64,000 nt of DNA from Sinorhizobium sojae CCBAU 05684 (GCF_002288525.1 NZ_CP023067.1:620001-684000), one strand, 5' to 3'. Positions 1 through 8,293 are shown, counted from the first letter of the stretch. Made by a program: numbers and translations. The notes: generated by a model from the sequence alone, not told the origin.

Positions 1-168
1 CTGAAGCGCCACCTGATGACCCACCACAATCTGTCGCCGGAAGAATATCGCGAAAAGTGGGATCTGCCCGCGGACTACCCGATGGTCGCGCCCGCTTACG
101 CGGAAGCCCGCTCGCGTCTGGCCAAGGAGATGGGCCTCGGCCAGCGTCGCAAGCGTCGCGGCAAGTAA
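1..168 (+). CDS. mucR: MucR/Ros-family zinc-finger transcriptional regulator (C-terminal part)
   Basis: The window opens inside this gene; 55 codons and the TAA stop are visible. The stretch [17 protein letters not shown] carries the histidine ligands and following helix of the Ros/MucR C2H2-type zinc finger, and the tail is the basic GQRRKRRGK typical of rhizobial MucR. MucR is a DNA-binding global regulator of exopolysaccharide, motility and cell-cycle genes in rhizobia (established for the family). The cysteine ligands and the N-terminus lie outside the window. A hairpin with a T-run follows at 235-264. The neighbours fit the mucR region of Sinorhizobium. Confidence 0.9.
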   Translation: MKRHLMTHHNLSPEEYREKWDLPADYPMVAPAYAEARSRLAKEMGLGQRRKRRGK

Positions 169-234
169 GTGCGTTATCGCATCGGCGGCAATCGCTGCCG
201 GCGATCCCGTGAAGCTTGTTTTTGCAAGTTCAGG

Positions 235-264
235 GCCGGGCTGCTTCAGTCCGGCTTTTTGTTT
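235..264 (+). terminator. Rho-independent terminator of mucR
   Basis: GCCGGGCT at 235-242 pairs with AGTCCGGC at 248-255 (one G-T pair) around a short loop, followed by TTTTTGTTT. It lies about 70 bases after the mucR stop and on the right strand for it. Confidence 0.75.
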
Positions 265-470
265 ACAGCGCTGCGTGTCTTATCAGACGCACAAAGCTCG
301 CTGTGGCACTTTGAATTACTGCATGTCCCTGTCCTTAAAATCGAGGTCGGCTTAAGGGAGACATGCATTACAGCGCCGCGCGTCTTTTCAGACACGCAGA
401 GGTCGCTGTAACTCTTTGAATCTGCGCATCGAGCTTTCCAAAAATCGGGTACGATTTTCGGGCCGATGCA
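265..470. repeat. Rhizobial intergenic mosaic palindromic repeat (two A modules, one B, one C)
   Basis: This 317-base gap between mucR and sufE holds no gene. It contains an A module (ACAGCG...GTCT..AGAC...CGCTGT) at about 265-300, a B palindrome from TGCATGTCC to GGAGACATGCA at about 320-366, a second A module at 370-412, and a C module (GAGCTTTCC, AATCGGGTACGATTTTCGG, GATGC) at 430-469. The same modules recur elsewhere in this window in both orientations. They resemble the RIME/palindromic repeats known from rhizobia; the exact family name is my inference. Confidence 0.75.
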
Positions 471-485
471 CTAGGTGGAACGGCA

Positions 486-908
486 TTATGCCGGCAGGCG
501 CGTCTCGGCCTCACTCTTGATCCGCCGGACCATAGAGCGCAAACCATTGGCGCGCTGGGCCGATAGATGTTCGATGAGACCGATCTTGCCGAAGGTCTCG
601 AGAGCATCGATTTTTGCGATTTCGGAGGCGTGCTTGCCGGAAAAGATGGCGAGGGCGATCGCCACGAGCCCGCGGACGATGTGGGCGTCCGATTCTCCGT
701 GAAAAGTAAGGACCGGGTCTTCGGGATCACCCGCCGTCTCGGTCACCAGCCAAACCTGGCTTGCGCAGCCCTGCACCTTGTTCTCGTTCGTTCTCAAGAC
801 CTCCGGCATAGCCGGCAGTCCCTTGCCCAACTCGATCACATAGCGGTAGCGGTCCTCCCAATCGTCCAGGAAGGCAAAATCATCGATGATCTGGTCAAGG
901 GAAGTCAT
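486..908 (-). CDS. sufE: SufE-family cysteine desulfurase sulfur acceptor
   Basis: A 140-residue protein of the normal SufE length. SufE takes persulfide sulfur from the cysteine desulfurase SufS and passes it to the SufBCD scaffold for Fe-S cluster assembly in the cytoplasm. The conserved sulfur-accepting cysteine is C48 in NKVQGCASQVW, and the N-terminal IIDDFAFLDDWEDRYRYVIE and LPAMPEVLRTNENKV motifs are characteristic. The ATG at 908 is chosen because family homology begins there, although the open frame runs 40 codons further upstream. The gene is not next to a suf operon in this window. Confidence 0.88.
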   Translation of the reverse strand: MTSLDQIIDDFAFLDDWEDRYRYVIELGKGLPAMPEVLRTNENKVQGCASQVWLVTETAGDPEDPVLTFHGESDAHIVRGLVAIALAIFSGKHASEIAKIDALETFGKIGLIEHLSAQRANGLRSMVRRIKSEAETRLPA

Positions 909-1109
909 GGGCCGTCCGATATTGGCGTTCTGCTGGCGCCGAAGGATGCGATTCCTTTCGATCCTTCGGCTGTTCGCCGGGGATCCATCACTCATATAGG
1001 GGATGCTGGCCGCAAAGAGAACAGCCAATGATTATTCGGTTATCCACGTCGACTGCCAGCGCGGGTCCATCGCGCCGACGGGCGCGACATCGCCTACCGT
1101 AGCGGGGCG

Positions 1110-1547
1110 TTACCTGGCGCCCGCTGCCTTGGGTTCGAGACGCGGTTCCGGGACCGGTGTGCGCTTGAAGCCGGGCATTGCGTCATGCCCTGTCTTCGCG
1201 GTTGCGTCGTCTTCGACCGGGCCTACCGTGCCGGTCATGACCATGGCGTCGGGTGCCGCCGCATGCGTCCCGGCAAACTGGCTGTCCAGGAATTCATAGG
1301 CGATCCGCGCGCCTTCGCGGGCGCGGTGACCGAGCGCGACGAAGGTTTCCGTACCCTTCGCGCAAACATCGGGCTTCTCGGCGCAAATCGCGCTAACATA
1401 CTGGATCGCCTCATTGGCTGCGGAGAAGGTGTCTCCGATCTCGATCGTCGGGCCCTGATCGAGCTTTGCGCTGCTCGAGGGATCGAGAAAGGGCAGCAGT
1501 ACCAGCACCAGCGAAAACCAGAACGTCGCCTTTACGAGAAACCACAT
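1110..1547 (-). CDS. DUF5330-type conserved rhizobial protein with N-terminal membrane anchor
   Basis: A 145-residue protein beginning MWFLVKATFWFSLVLVLLPF, a single hydrophobic segment acting as a signal anchor. A conserved-looking central region follows (FSAANEAIQYVSAIC..KPDVC..G...F), with two cysteines that could form a disulfide, then a proline- and alanine-rich tail. I recognise it as the rhizobial family annotated DUF5330; no function is known to me. The ATG at 1547 is preferred over the upstream frame start because the hydrophobic segment starts right there. It is transcribed divergently from the kinase gene to its right. Confidence 0.7.
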   Translation of the reverse strand: MWFLVKATFWFSLVLVLLPFLDPSSSAKLDQGPTIEIGDTFSAANEAIQYVSAICAEKPDVCAKGTETFVALGHRAREGARIAYEFLDSQFAGTHAAAPDAMVMTGTVGPVEDDATAKTGHDAMPGFKRTPVPEPRLEPKAAGAR

Positions 1548-2098
1548 GGTCCGAACATCCTCTGTTCGCTTGTCGGAAATTGCCGCTTTGGGCGTCACCG
1601 ATCAAGCCGTCCTTGCGCCATGTCGAAGCCAACGGCATTTCCGCTCATGTCACGCAAACGACCGTAAAATGGGAATCACAAGGCCGCTTTTCAAAAACCG
1701 ATCGGATTTGCTTCGAATTTTAATGAATCGTGCAATTTTGGCGTGCGGTACAATCCAAAAAGGCTCGCAATTTAACGATTGCCCTTAAGCTTCGTGGCGT
1801 AACGAGTGAGGCAACCGTCGGCGCTGCGGGCATCGGCATCGTCATGTCTCGCCCAATTGGTTAACATGGACCGGAAAATCCACGAAAATCCGTCGCTTAC
1901 ACCCCGTTAACCACAACCGACAAAGCTCGGAGGAATTGCTTCAAATCGGGAATTTTCGGCCGTCTCCACGGGCCTTTCGGGATACCCGCTTATTCTTTCA
2001 TTAAGTCGGGAATGCGAGATTCGAAGCATAAAGAGGCGCGCCGGATACCGGCCCGGCAAAACACGGCGGGTCCCCGGAATCACCGCGCAAAAACAACA
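1548..2098. other. Intergenic region between divergent genes, candidate CtrA-like sites
   Basis: About 550 bases separate the DUF5330 gene (minus) and the kinase gene (plus) when the 2099 start is used. No convincing gene is seen. The region is locally AT-rich (1690-1790). GTTAAC-type motifs occur at 1860-1865 and 1906-1912 (GTTAACC). TTAA-containing half sites of this kind are bound by CtrA in alphaproteobacteria, but two short matches are weak evidence. Confidence 0.35.
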
Positions 2099-3706
2099 AT
2101 GACGGCAGGGTATGGCGTGAGCGTATTGCGTGACATGGCTGGCAGGTGGGCATCCCGCGTGGATGAGGCGGCCGCACCTTGGATGCTGCGCCGTTCGAAC
2201 GGCTCCGCCGTCGCTCGTCGTGACCTCCGACGGCTGCGCACCGTCGCCGCGGTCTCCTTGACCGCTCTGCCGATCGTGCCACTCGCCCTGATGACCGCCT
2301 TGCCAATTTCCGCCGCGCTACCGGCGGGAACCGCGCTCTGGGCGTCGGCCTCGCTTCTGGCTGCAGCCGCGGCCTTGGTCGGTGGACGCAACTCATCCAC
2401 GCCCGTCGAGGCCGAGGCGTCCCTCGCCGCCGCGTTGCCCGATCTGTCGGCCGCATACGATCTCTTTGCCGGTCTCGTTACCGTGCACGACCCGCGCGGC
2501 AATGTCCTATCGGTTCACGGTCGCGACGCGGCCGAACACCTGAGATTGCTTCGAGATCCTCGGGGCCGCGGATTCCTCGAGCAGATTCACGTGTCCGACC
2601 GCATCACGTTTCTCAGGGCGATCGATGCCCTACGTCAGGACGGCGGGCGCTCTGCGGTCGATATCCGGCTTGAACGGCCCTCGGTAACGGCCGAAGGCGC
2701 GCAGTTCGTGCATATGCGCTGCGAGATGGCGCCACTGCGCGATGCCGAGGGGCGTCTGGTGGCGATCGTCGCCCAATCGCGCGACGTTTCCGAGGAAGCC
2801 CGCCTGCGGGCGGAGGCCACCGAGAAGGCGGCGCATGCGGAATCGGCGAATGATGCAAAGACGCGCTTCCTCGCGGCCGTGAGCCACGAATTGCGCACGC
2901 CGCTCAATGCAATTCTCGGCTTCTCCGATGTCCTTGCCGGAGAGTATTTCGGCAAGCTGGAGAACGATCGGCAGCGTGAATATGTGTCGCTGATCCATCG
3001 TTCCGGTACGCATCTGCTCTCCGTGGTCAATACGATGCTGGATGTGAGCAAGATCGAGGCCGGTCGCTACGAGCTGCTGCCGGAGCCCTTCGAGGTGGCA
3101 GATGCGATCGCCGCATGTGAGGCGATGCTATCGCACCAGGCACAGGAAAAGGGCGTGAGACTGACGAGCCGGGTGACGCCCGCAGTGGGTGAGATCAATG
3201 CCGATCAGCGCGCCTTCCAACAGATCCTGATCAATCTTATAGGCAACGCCATCAAGTTCACCGAACACGGCGGCCTGGTGACGATCGAAGCGGAAAAGGA
3301 AGGTGCAGCGCTCAAGCTGACCGTCAGCGACACCGGCATCGGGATCGCCGAAGACAAGCTTCAACTTCTCGGCCAACCTTTCGTCCAGATTCAGAATGAC
3401 TATACGCGCCGCTATGAAGGGACCGGGCTGGGCCTTTCCCTGGTCAAGGGACTGGTCGAGTTGCATGGCGGCAGTTTCTCGATACGCAGCACCGAGCGCA
3501 GGGGAACGGTCGTTATTGCCTCCATTCCCGTCGATGGCTCAGGCATCGCCGAGCGCGAGCAGGCGGGGTCCCACGTGACGGTGGAGTTCCCGCCCAGACT
3601 GAGGGGGCGTGGCGAAGGCAAGAGCGATCTGGGACACGCAGCGTCGAGGAACGACAGAATGAGCAAGGAAGGGGGACATGGCTCCGCGCACGCGAAAACA
3701 GCCTGA
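2099..3706 (+). CDS. divJ: Membrane sensor histidine kinase, probable DivJ
   Basis: A 535-residue kinase from the ATG at 2099. It has two hydrophobic segments near residues 42-92, a PAS-like region, then HisKA with AVSHELRTPLNAIL (phospho-accepting His at codon 2885-2887, about H263) and a complete HATPase (N-box LINLIGNAIKFTEHGG, DTGIGI, GTGLGLSLVKGLVELHGG). Established knowledge: DivJ phosphorylates the cell-cycle regulator DivK, opposing PleC. The HisKA type and the position near mucR and feuPQ fit the Sinorhizobium divJ locus. The start is uncertain: an in-frame ATG at 2012 and a GTG at 2117 preceded by GGCAGGG are alternatives. The 3' end overlaps the next gene by 29 bases. It could be another PleC/DivJ-family kinase. 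Confidence 0.72.
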   Translation: MTAGYGVSVLRDMAGRWASRVDEAAAPWMLRRSNGSAVARRDLRRLRTVAAVSLTALPIVPLALMTALPISAALPAGTALWASASLLAAAAALVGGRNSSTPVEAEASLAAALPDLSAAYDLFAGLVTVHDPRGNVLSVHGRDAAEHLRLLRDPRGRGFLEQIHVSDRITFLRAIDALRQDGGRSAVDIRLERPSVTAEGAQFVHMRCEMAPLRDAEGRLVAIVAQSRDVSEEARLRAEATEKAAHAESANDAKTRFLAAVSHELRTPLNAILGFSDVLAGEYFGKLENDRQREYVSLIHRSGTHLLSVVNTMLDVSKIEAGRYELLPEPFEVADAIAACEAMLSHQAQEKGVRLTSRVTPAVGEINADQRAFQQILINLIGNAIKFTEHGGLVTIEAEKEGAALKLTVSDTGIGIAEDKLQLLGQPFVQIQNDYTRRYEGTGLGLSLVKGLVELHGGSFSIRSTERRGTVVIASIPVDGSGIAEREQAGSHVTVEFPPRLRGRGEGKSDLGHAASRNDRMSKEGGHGSAHAKTA

Positions 3707-4640
3707 GCGGAAGAGGGCGGCACGGTCGCAGCATGGTTTCGCGCTCACGGGGCTGGCTCTTGCCGGCCGCGGTCTGGGCCGGGGCATCATGCTCGCCGGG
3801 CGGGTCATCGCGCGCCATCCGGTCGGTGCCGGAGGCTCGGCGGCTTTCGTGGTGGCCTTCAGTTTCGTGGCGGCAAACGCCATGTGGTATCAGCATGGCA
3901 CACATCCGTCGCCGCTGTTGCACACGCGTGTCCCGTTGGTCAGTGCGGAGGTCGCCGAACGTCTTGCTGCTGCGAATGGAGAGGCTGTCGAGCCGCGCCG
4001 CGTGACGACTTTCGTCATCGAGCGCGAAGACGAGGCAAAGTCGCAAAAGATCGGGGATGCGCTCCCCGCTCCCCGCGGCACGCCATCGGCGGCCGGCGAT
4101 ATGAATGGCACCGTCAATTCGGCGCTGGTCGCCGACGTCCAGAAAGAACTGGCGCGGCTCGGGCTCTATGACGGCGCGCCGGATGGGCGCAGTGGCCCGA
4201 AGACCGAGGCGGCGATCCTGCGTTTCGAGAAACAGGCCGGCCGCAGGGGGACCGGCGTGGTAACCGCCGATCTTCTCGCGGCCCTCCTCGCGTCCGGCAA
4301 AGCCCACGCTGCTGCGGCCGTCGCCATTCCAGACAGCCGCCCCTATGCCGATCCGAAGACGGTGCCGGCCGACGCCGATCCCGTCGCGGCGGCGATCCGC
4401 AAGGCGGAGAAGGACCAGACGCTCCTGACGCGCGCCGAGGTCCCCGCATCGAGCGAACTGGTCATGAACATCCAGCGGGGCTTAAGCAATCTCGCCTATG
4501 CGGACGTCGTCATCGATGGCGTCGCCGGCGACCAGACGCGGGCGGCGATCCGCCATTTCGAGAAGCACTACCGTCTGCCGCAGACGGGCGAGCCAAACGC
4601 CAAGGTCCTGAAGAAGCTGAAGGAAATCGGCGCACTTTAA
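3678..4640 (+). CDS. Membrane-anchored protein with two peptidoglycan-binding (PG_binding_1) domains
   Basis: A 320-residue protein with a basic N-terminus (about 20 Arg/Lys in the first 50 residues), one membrane segment near residues 51-70 and a long linker. It has two PG_binding_1 repeats, near 144-188 (VQKELARLGLYDGAPDGRSG..T..AILRFEK) and 260-320 (IQRGLSNLAYADVVIDGVAG..TRAAIRHFEK). The domains suggest a periplasmic cell-wall-binding role. Its start lies inside the kinase gene (29-base overlap), so the two are probably co-translated, which hints at a cell-envelope or division function. The exact role is unknown. Confidence 0.8.
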   Translation: MAPRTRKQPERKRAARSQHGFALTGLALAGRGLGRGIMLAGRVIARHPVGAGGSAAFVVAFSFVAANAMWYQHGTHPSPLLHTRVPLVSAEVAERLAAANGEAVEPRRVTTFVIEREDEAKSQKIGDALPAPRGTPSAAGDMNGTVNSALVADVQKELARLGLYDGAPDGRSGPKTEAAILRFEKQAGRRGTGVVTADLLAALLASGKAHAAAAVAIPDSRPYADPKTVPADADPVAAAIRKAEKDQTLLTRAEVPASSELVMNIQRGLSNLAYADVVIDGVAGDQTRAAIRHFEKHYRLPQTGEPNAKVLKKLKEIGAL

Positions 4641-4692
4641 AGCATATCACCCAAACCCGTGGAGCGGCTCTGGGAAGAACGGCTGCATAAGG
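4641..4692. repeat. Rhizobial intergenic repeat, GCATATC(A/G)CCCAA module
   Basis: AAGCATATCACCCAAA, then GGAGCGGCTCTGGGA and ACGGCTGCAT, resembles a module found widely in rhizobial intergenic regions. A related copy is seen at about 51196-51240 (GATGCATATCGCCCAAGAAG, GGTTTTGCGCCAGACGGCAT). Degenerate, so moderate confidence. Confidence 0.45.
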
Positions 4693-4755
4693 GGTAGCCG
4701 ACAGGCTCCGGTCCTCTCGTTTGCATATCGCAGTTGCTGCGTGTATCAGCCTCGC

Positions 4756-5106
4756 ATGCGCCTGAAGTCCCATATTTTCGTCTCTTCGCTCTTGCGCCGC
4801 GTCTTTTCGCTCGGTGGCTACGCTGCGGTGCTGCGCAAGGGGGCGGAAGAGGCGGGCGCAGTTTTTGTCCGTCAACGCACCCGCGTGGGTACGGAGACGC
4901 TCTATGCGCCGGCGCCGCAGAACTTTTTCGAGGAGGAGGGCGATACGGCGCGCCGGTTCGAGGTTCGGTTAAGAGATGTCGCGGCAGAGGCGATCGACAG
5001 CACTTTGTCGTCGGAGATTCGCTTCGATCCGGATTGCTGGATCGTCGAGATCGAGGTCGAGGACTGCGGTGATCTGCTCGACATCGTCGCCGATGCCGAT
5101 CGCTGA
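4756..5106 (+). CDS. DUF1491 family protein
   Basis: A 116-residue protein beginning MRLKSHIFVSSLLRRVFSLG. It matches the alphaproteobacterial DUF1491 family in its start, in the GAVFVRQRT strand, and in the C-terminal DPDCWIVEIEVED motif. It is small, soluble-looking, with no signal peptide. The ATG at 4756 is preferred to an in-frame GTG at 4741 because the family begins with this motif. Function unknown. It lies downstream of the peptidoglycan-binding gene on the same strand with a 115-base gap carrying a repeat, so it may be a separate unit. Confidence 0.82.
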   Translation: MRLKSHIFVSSLLRRVFSLGGYAAVLRKGAEEAGAVFVRQRTRVGTETLYAPAPQNFFEEEGDTARRFEVRLRDVAAEAIDSTLSSEIRFDPDCWIVEIEVEDCGDLLDIVADADR

Positions 5107-5124
5107 TTTCGGCCTGCCCGCCCA

Positions 5125-5203
5125 AATCGACCCCATTTAAGCAGACATATTGCAATTCAGAGTGCTGCAGCGACCTGCGCGCGTCTGATAGGACCGCGCG
5201 GCG
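5125..5203. repeat. Degenerate mosaic repeat (B and A module remnants)
   Basis: AAATCGACC, TTTAAGCAGACAT, then TGCAGCGACCTGCGCGCGTCTGATAGGACCGCGCGG resemble decayed B and A modules of the family seen at 265-470. Pairing is imperfect. Confidence 0.45.
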
Positions 5204-5259
5204 GATAGGCACAAAGTTCGGTAGCCATTTCAGCTGCTGTGGCGGCCCCCGGTTTTCCC

Positions 5260-6255
5260 TCAGCGCTGACCGAACGTCCGCTTGGGTTGTACCACGCCAT
5301 CGCGGTCCGCGGCCGACGGGCGGGCGTCTTGTCGACGCGGGTCAGGCCTGCGATTTTCGGCAAGATGGGGTTCATGTCGCCCCAGGTTCTGCGGGCCGTG
5401 CTCGTCGGCACGCAACCAGGATCTGACGCGCTCGATACCGGCTCCCCGGTCCAGGGTCCTGATCAGCGCATCCGCGCGCGTGCCGCCGCCGAGTCTCTCC
5501 CCCAGATGCGGGTGGAGGGCAGCCAGCAGTGACGCCAAGTCGGCCGCCGGAAAGTCAAGCGCGGCAAGCGTCGTGGCGAGTTGCTGGCCGGACACATCCA
5601 ACAGGATTCGCTCGGCCAGAGCGTCGCTTGCCCCCAGTGCGTCGGCGAGGGCATGTGCGAAGAGCACCGCCTCGCCGTTTCGCGCAAATCGAACGAGCAG
5701 AGCCTGGTGAACCTCGTCGATCGCCGGAAGTTCGGAAGGAGCGGCGACCTTCGATCCGGCGCGAACCAGCGCCTTGATTTCGTCCCGCAGTTTTTCCTCG
5801 CGTGCCACACGCTCGGCAGAGTTCCGGTCGGCTGCCGTGGCCGAAGACGAGGGCGCGGCTGCCGGGGCTGGGCGGGTCACCTCGCGCGACTGCCCGGAGG
5901 CTGCTGCGCTCTTATGGTGCTCGACCAGTGCGTCGACGACAGAAGCGGAGAGATCGTCCCGGCGCGCAATTGCGCCTGCATGGGCCGGGCCCTGCTTTCG
6001 GATGATGGAAATGAGCGTCCGATCCGAAATTGCTTTCGAGCGGGTGAGGAAGCTTGCGGCAACCGGGATCGGCATGCTGCCGATGAGAAGGGCAACGGCT
6101 TCCGGAACATGCTCGCATTGCGAAAGAGCCGCTGCCGCCTGCCGGCGCGCCTCCTCGCTGGAGCCGAGGAAAAGCGGCTCGAACAGTTCGGCGAATTGCC
6201 TCATCTCGGACTTGCGCGGGGCGCGAAGGCTTTCGAAGCTGGTGACGGTCGCCAT
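5260..6255 (-). CDS. DUF2336 domain-containing protein
   Basis: A 331-residue, largely helical protein. The N-terminal half is typical of alphaproteobacterial DUF2336 (FAELFEPLF..S.EARRQAAAALS, VPEAVALLIGSMPIPVAASFLTRS, then ISDRTLISIIRKQGPAHAGAIARR), a HEAT-like repeat pattern. The C-terminus is rich in Arg and Pro. The ATG at 6255 has AAGGA ten bases upstream and homology begins there; the frame itself is open to 6372. Function is not established; such proteins often sit near cell-cycle or envelope genes. It is divergent from the SH3-domain gene. Confidence 0.8.
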   Translation of the reverse strand: MATVTSFESLRAPRKSEMRQFAELFEPLFLGSSEEARRQAAAALSQCEHVPEAVALLIGSMPIPVAASFLTRSKAISDRTLISIIRKQGPAHAGAIARRDDLSASVVDALVEHHKSAAASGQSREVTRPAPAAAPSSSATAADRNSAERVAREEKLRDEIKALVRAGSKVAAPSELPAIDEVHQALLVRFARNGEAVLFAHALADALGASDALAERILLDVSGQQLATTLAALDFPAADLASLLAALHPHLGERLGGGTRADALIRTLDRGAGIERVRSWLRADEHGPQNLGRHEPHLAENRRPDPRRQDARPSAADRDGVVQPKRTFGQR

Positions 6256-6591
6256 CAGCACGACGTCCTTCAATCGGCCCTTTTGCGGCCTTTCCAACTC
6301 ACGAAACCGATCCGTCACGACAAATCCTTGCACGCAAAGCATGACGCCATTGCCGATGGTTCGGAACGGCACACGTCTCTTAAAGTAAATTGAAAACGTT
6401 AGCGTAGCATTAACTATGGACGTTGGAGCTTTATTCAGGCTTGCGGCATTCCGGTGGCGGAGTGCGATGCGGCAAGTGCCGCCTCCGCCTCAAAAACTCC
6501 ACAAGCGGATCTATTTCATTTCCCGGACGGTGAAAGGCCTTCGTGCCTGCCGAAGGAGAAGGCCCATCGCCTTCCTAAGGGAGAAATATCT
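6256..6591. other. Divergent intergenic region, promoters expected
   Basis: A gap of 336 bases between the DUF2336 gene and the SH3-domain gene. The AT-rich part around 6375-6430 (TTAAAGTAAATTGAAAACG...CATTAACTATG) is the likeliest promoter zone. No gene is supported here, although the frame of the SH3-domain gene is open back to 6454. Confidence 0.4.
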
Positions 6592-7224
6592 GTGAATCAT
6601 ATTTTCTTGCGGGCAGCGGCGCTCGGCGCGTTGCTCTTCACGCCGGCAATTGCCGAGGCGGCCGCTGGGGTCGCAACGGCCAATGTCAATATGCGCTCGG
6701 GACCGAGCACCCGCTATCCGGCCGTGACAGTGATACCGGCCGGTGACTCGGTGGAAATCCATGGATGTCTGGCGGACCGGCCCTGGTGCGATGTTTCCTT
6801 TTACGGCGGTCGAGGTTGGGTCGCGGGCCGCTATGTGCAGGCGGTCTACCGCAGCAACCGGGTCTATGTGGAGCCGGAATATTATCGTCCGCTCGGAATC
6901 CCCACCATCGTCTTCGAGTTCGACCGCTATTGGGACCGCAACTACCGCGGCCGCGACTTTTATCGTGACCGTGATCGCTGGCGCCGCGATTGGGCTGAGG
7001 GTGGCGACCGGCGTGACTGGGAACGTCGAGAGGCGCGTGAACGTCGAGAATGGGACCGGGATCGCCACCGCAGCGACGACGAATGGGAGAGCAGGGCCGG
7101 CGAGGATTTCTACGAAAGCCGCCGTCGCGACCGTGAACCGTCGCGATACGAAATTCGACGCGAACGAGAGATGGGAACCGTTCGGGAATGCGGGTTCGAC
7201 GACTTCGCGTGTGAAATCGACTGA
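6592..7224 (+). CDS. Secreted SH3b-domain protein with Arg/Asp-rich tail
   Basis: Starts at a GTG at 6592 with AAGGGAG eight bases upstream. A signal peptide (about residues 1-23, ending AIAEA) is followed by a bacterial SH3 domain at about 27-85 (VATANVNMRSGPSTRYPAV, GDSVEIHGCL, WCDVSFYGGRGWVAGRYVQ). The second half is very charged, built from repeated RDRDRW, ERREARERREWDRDRH-like segments. SH3b domains usually bind peptidoglycan or peptides in the periplasm, so a periplasmic or envelope role is inferred. The charged tail is unlike the neighbouring genes. 210 residues. Confidence 0.82.
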   Translation: MNHIFLRAAALGALLFTPAIAEAAAGVATANVNMRSGPSTRYPAVTVIPAGDSVEIHGCLADRPWCDVSFYGGRGWVAGRYVQAVYRSNRVYVEPEYYRPLGIPTIVFEFDRYWDRNYRGRDFYRDRDRWRRDWAEGGDRRDWERREARERREWDRDRHRSDDEWESRAGEDFYESRRRDREPSRYEIRREREMGTVRECGFDDFACEID

Positions 7225-7352
7225 ACGGCCTGTTGGGAGCGGGTGGACTTGCCCGCTCCCTGTGCGGGAGGCCCCCCACGGCTTTGTGGCCTCGCGGGAA
7301 CCAATCCGCCTGCGACGCGTTGACATCGCGCAAAAGGGAAGGAGCGGAAACG

Positions 7353-7637
7353 ATGGCGGACGAAAAGCTGGCAGCAGTGAATCCAGAGTTGGGCGCGGAA
7401 AACCGGACAGCTGAGGCGCAGACGGAGCTCGAAGCGCAGGTCGCGGATCTCAGGGCTGAGATCGCTCGGCTGACGGAGACCGTTTCGGCCATTGGAAGCG
7501 GAGCGAAGGCAGTTGTGCAGGGGGAAGCGGAATTGATGACGGAGCGGGTGCGCGAGCGCGTCCGCGAGGATCCGATCTCCACGCTCCTGACAGTCGCAGG
7601 GGTGGCCTTTCTGTTCGGCGTGCTTGCAAGGCGGTGA
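7353..7637 (+). CDS. Small membrane-anchored protein, ElaB/YqjD-like
   Basis: A 94-residue protein with AAGGAG ten bases before the ATG at 7353. The layout is that of the ElaB/YqjD/DUF883 class: an acidic helical coiled-coil-like region (about 20-70, Glu/Ala-rich heptads), a basic RVRERVREDPI segment, then a C-terminal hydrophobic anchor STLLTVAGVAFLFGVLARR. Members of that class are inner-membrane tail-anchored proteins, some ribosome-associated. Assignment is by architecture, so function here is tentative. Confidence 0.72.
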   Translation: MADEKLAAVNPELGAENRTAEAQTELEAQVADLRAEIARLTETVSAIGSGAKAVVQGEAELMTERVRERVREDPISTLLTVAGVAFLFGVLARR

Positions 7638-7938
7638 GAGACGCTGCGCACGCTTTCCATGAAAATTGAGAATGGCGCAAGGTTGGCGGCGTAAGGTTAA
7701 AGGCGCCGCAGCCCAGGTTAACACATAGTCAAATAGGGCTATGGCTCAATTGGAATGCGCCGGCTATGATCGGCCTCGCATCTGATGCACCGACGCGGAC
7801 CACGTCCGGATGAACCGGAAGAAGGAGAAGTGAGAACGGCGCGCCTGTCCGGTGGATACCGGCATCGCGCCAGCCCGTAGCGGGCAGGGTGAAATCTGTA
7901 CGGTAGTTCATCCGTCTCGTGGAAGTATGGAGACGAGC
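7638..7938 (+). other. Intergenic region with possible structured leader
   Basis: No gene is supported in these 301 bases. The second half (about 7795-7905) has several short self-complementary elements: CCGG-ATGAA-CCGG at 7806-7818, CCGG-TGGATA-CCGG near 7850, and GCCCG-TAG-CGGGC near 7875. They precede the small gene at 7939 on the same strand. A structured 5' leader is possible, but I do not recognise a known riboswitch or sRNA. Confidence 0.3.
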
Positions 7939-8109
7939 ATGGCAGACGTAATCAGAATGCAGGACTGCAAGGTCAAACGACCACGACGGCGCCCGGTGGT
8001 GCCGGGCAGCGCCAAGGTGTTGTTCTTCACCGGCATCCGCTATGAGCGCCTCGACGGCCGTGGACCTCAGCCAAACGCTCCGACAGGCAAGCAGGCGAAG
8101 AAGCAGTAA
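7939..8109 (+). CDS. Small basic conserved rhizobial protein
   Basis: A 56-residue protein beginning MADVIRMQDCKVKRPRRRP, strongly basic, with a short hydrophobic-aromatic core (VLFFTGIRYERL) and a lysine-rich end. GGAG lies six bases upstream of the ATG at 7939; an in-frame ATG at 7927 is the alternative. I believe similar small proteins occur across Rhizobiales but know no function. The charge would allow nucleic-acid binding, which is speculation. Confidence 0.65.
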   Translation: MADVIRMQDCKVKRPRRRPVVPGSAKVLFFTGIRYERLDGRGPQPNAPTGKQAKKQ

Positions 8110-8183
8110 GAACCGAGCTGCGGCCGATCCTTCGCGCCGCTTAAGCAGCGGGCCGGTTGCTCGCTGTCCCCCTGAAATCCCTC

Positions 8184-8283
8184 CAGCGCCATCGCGTGTT
8201 CCGGACGCATAAAGCTCCTGTAGCTATTTTCAATTGCTGCATGGCTTCATCCTCAAATCGAGGTCGATTTGAGGAGACAGGCA
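8184..8283. repeat. Mosaic repeat with perfect B-module palindrome
   Basis: A degenerate A module (CAGCGCCATCGCGTG..CGGACGC...CTGTAGC) precedes ATTGCTGCATG and a perfect palindrome at 8251-8274, CCTCAAATCGA-GG-TCGATTTGAGG, followed by GACAGGCAG. The palindrome differs from other copies by paired base changes. Confidence 0.7.
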
Positions 8284-8293
8284 GAAGAATTCG

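Noticed and set aside
2012-2098. Use of the ATG at 2012 as the kinase start
   Set aside because: The added 29 residues are basic and low-complexity with no good ribosome site; kept as an alternative only.
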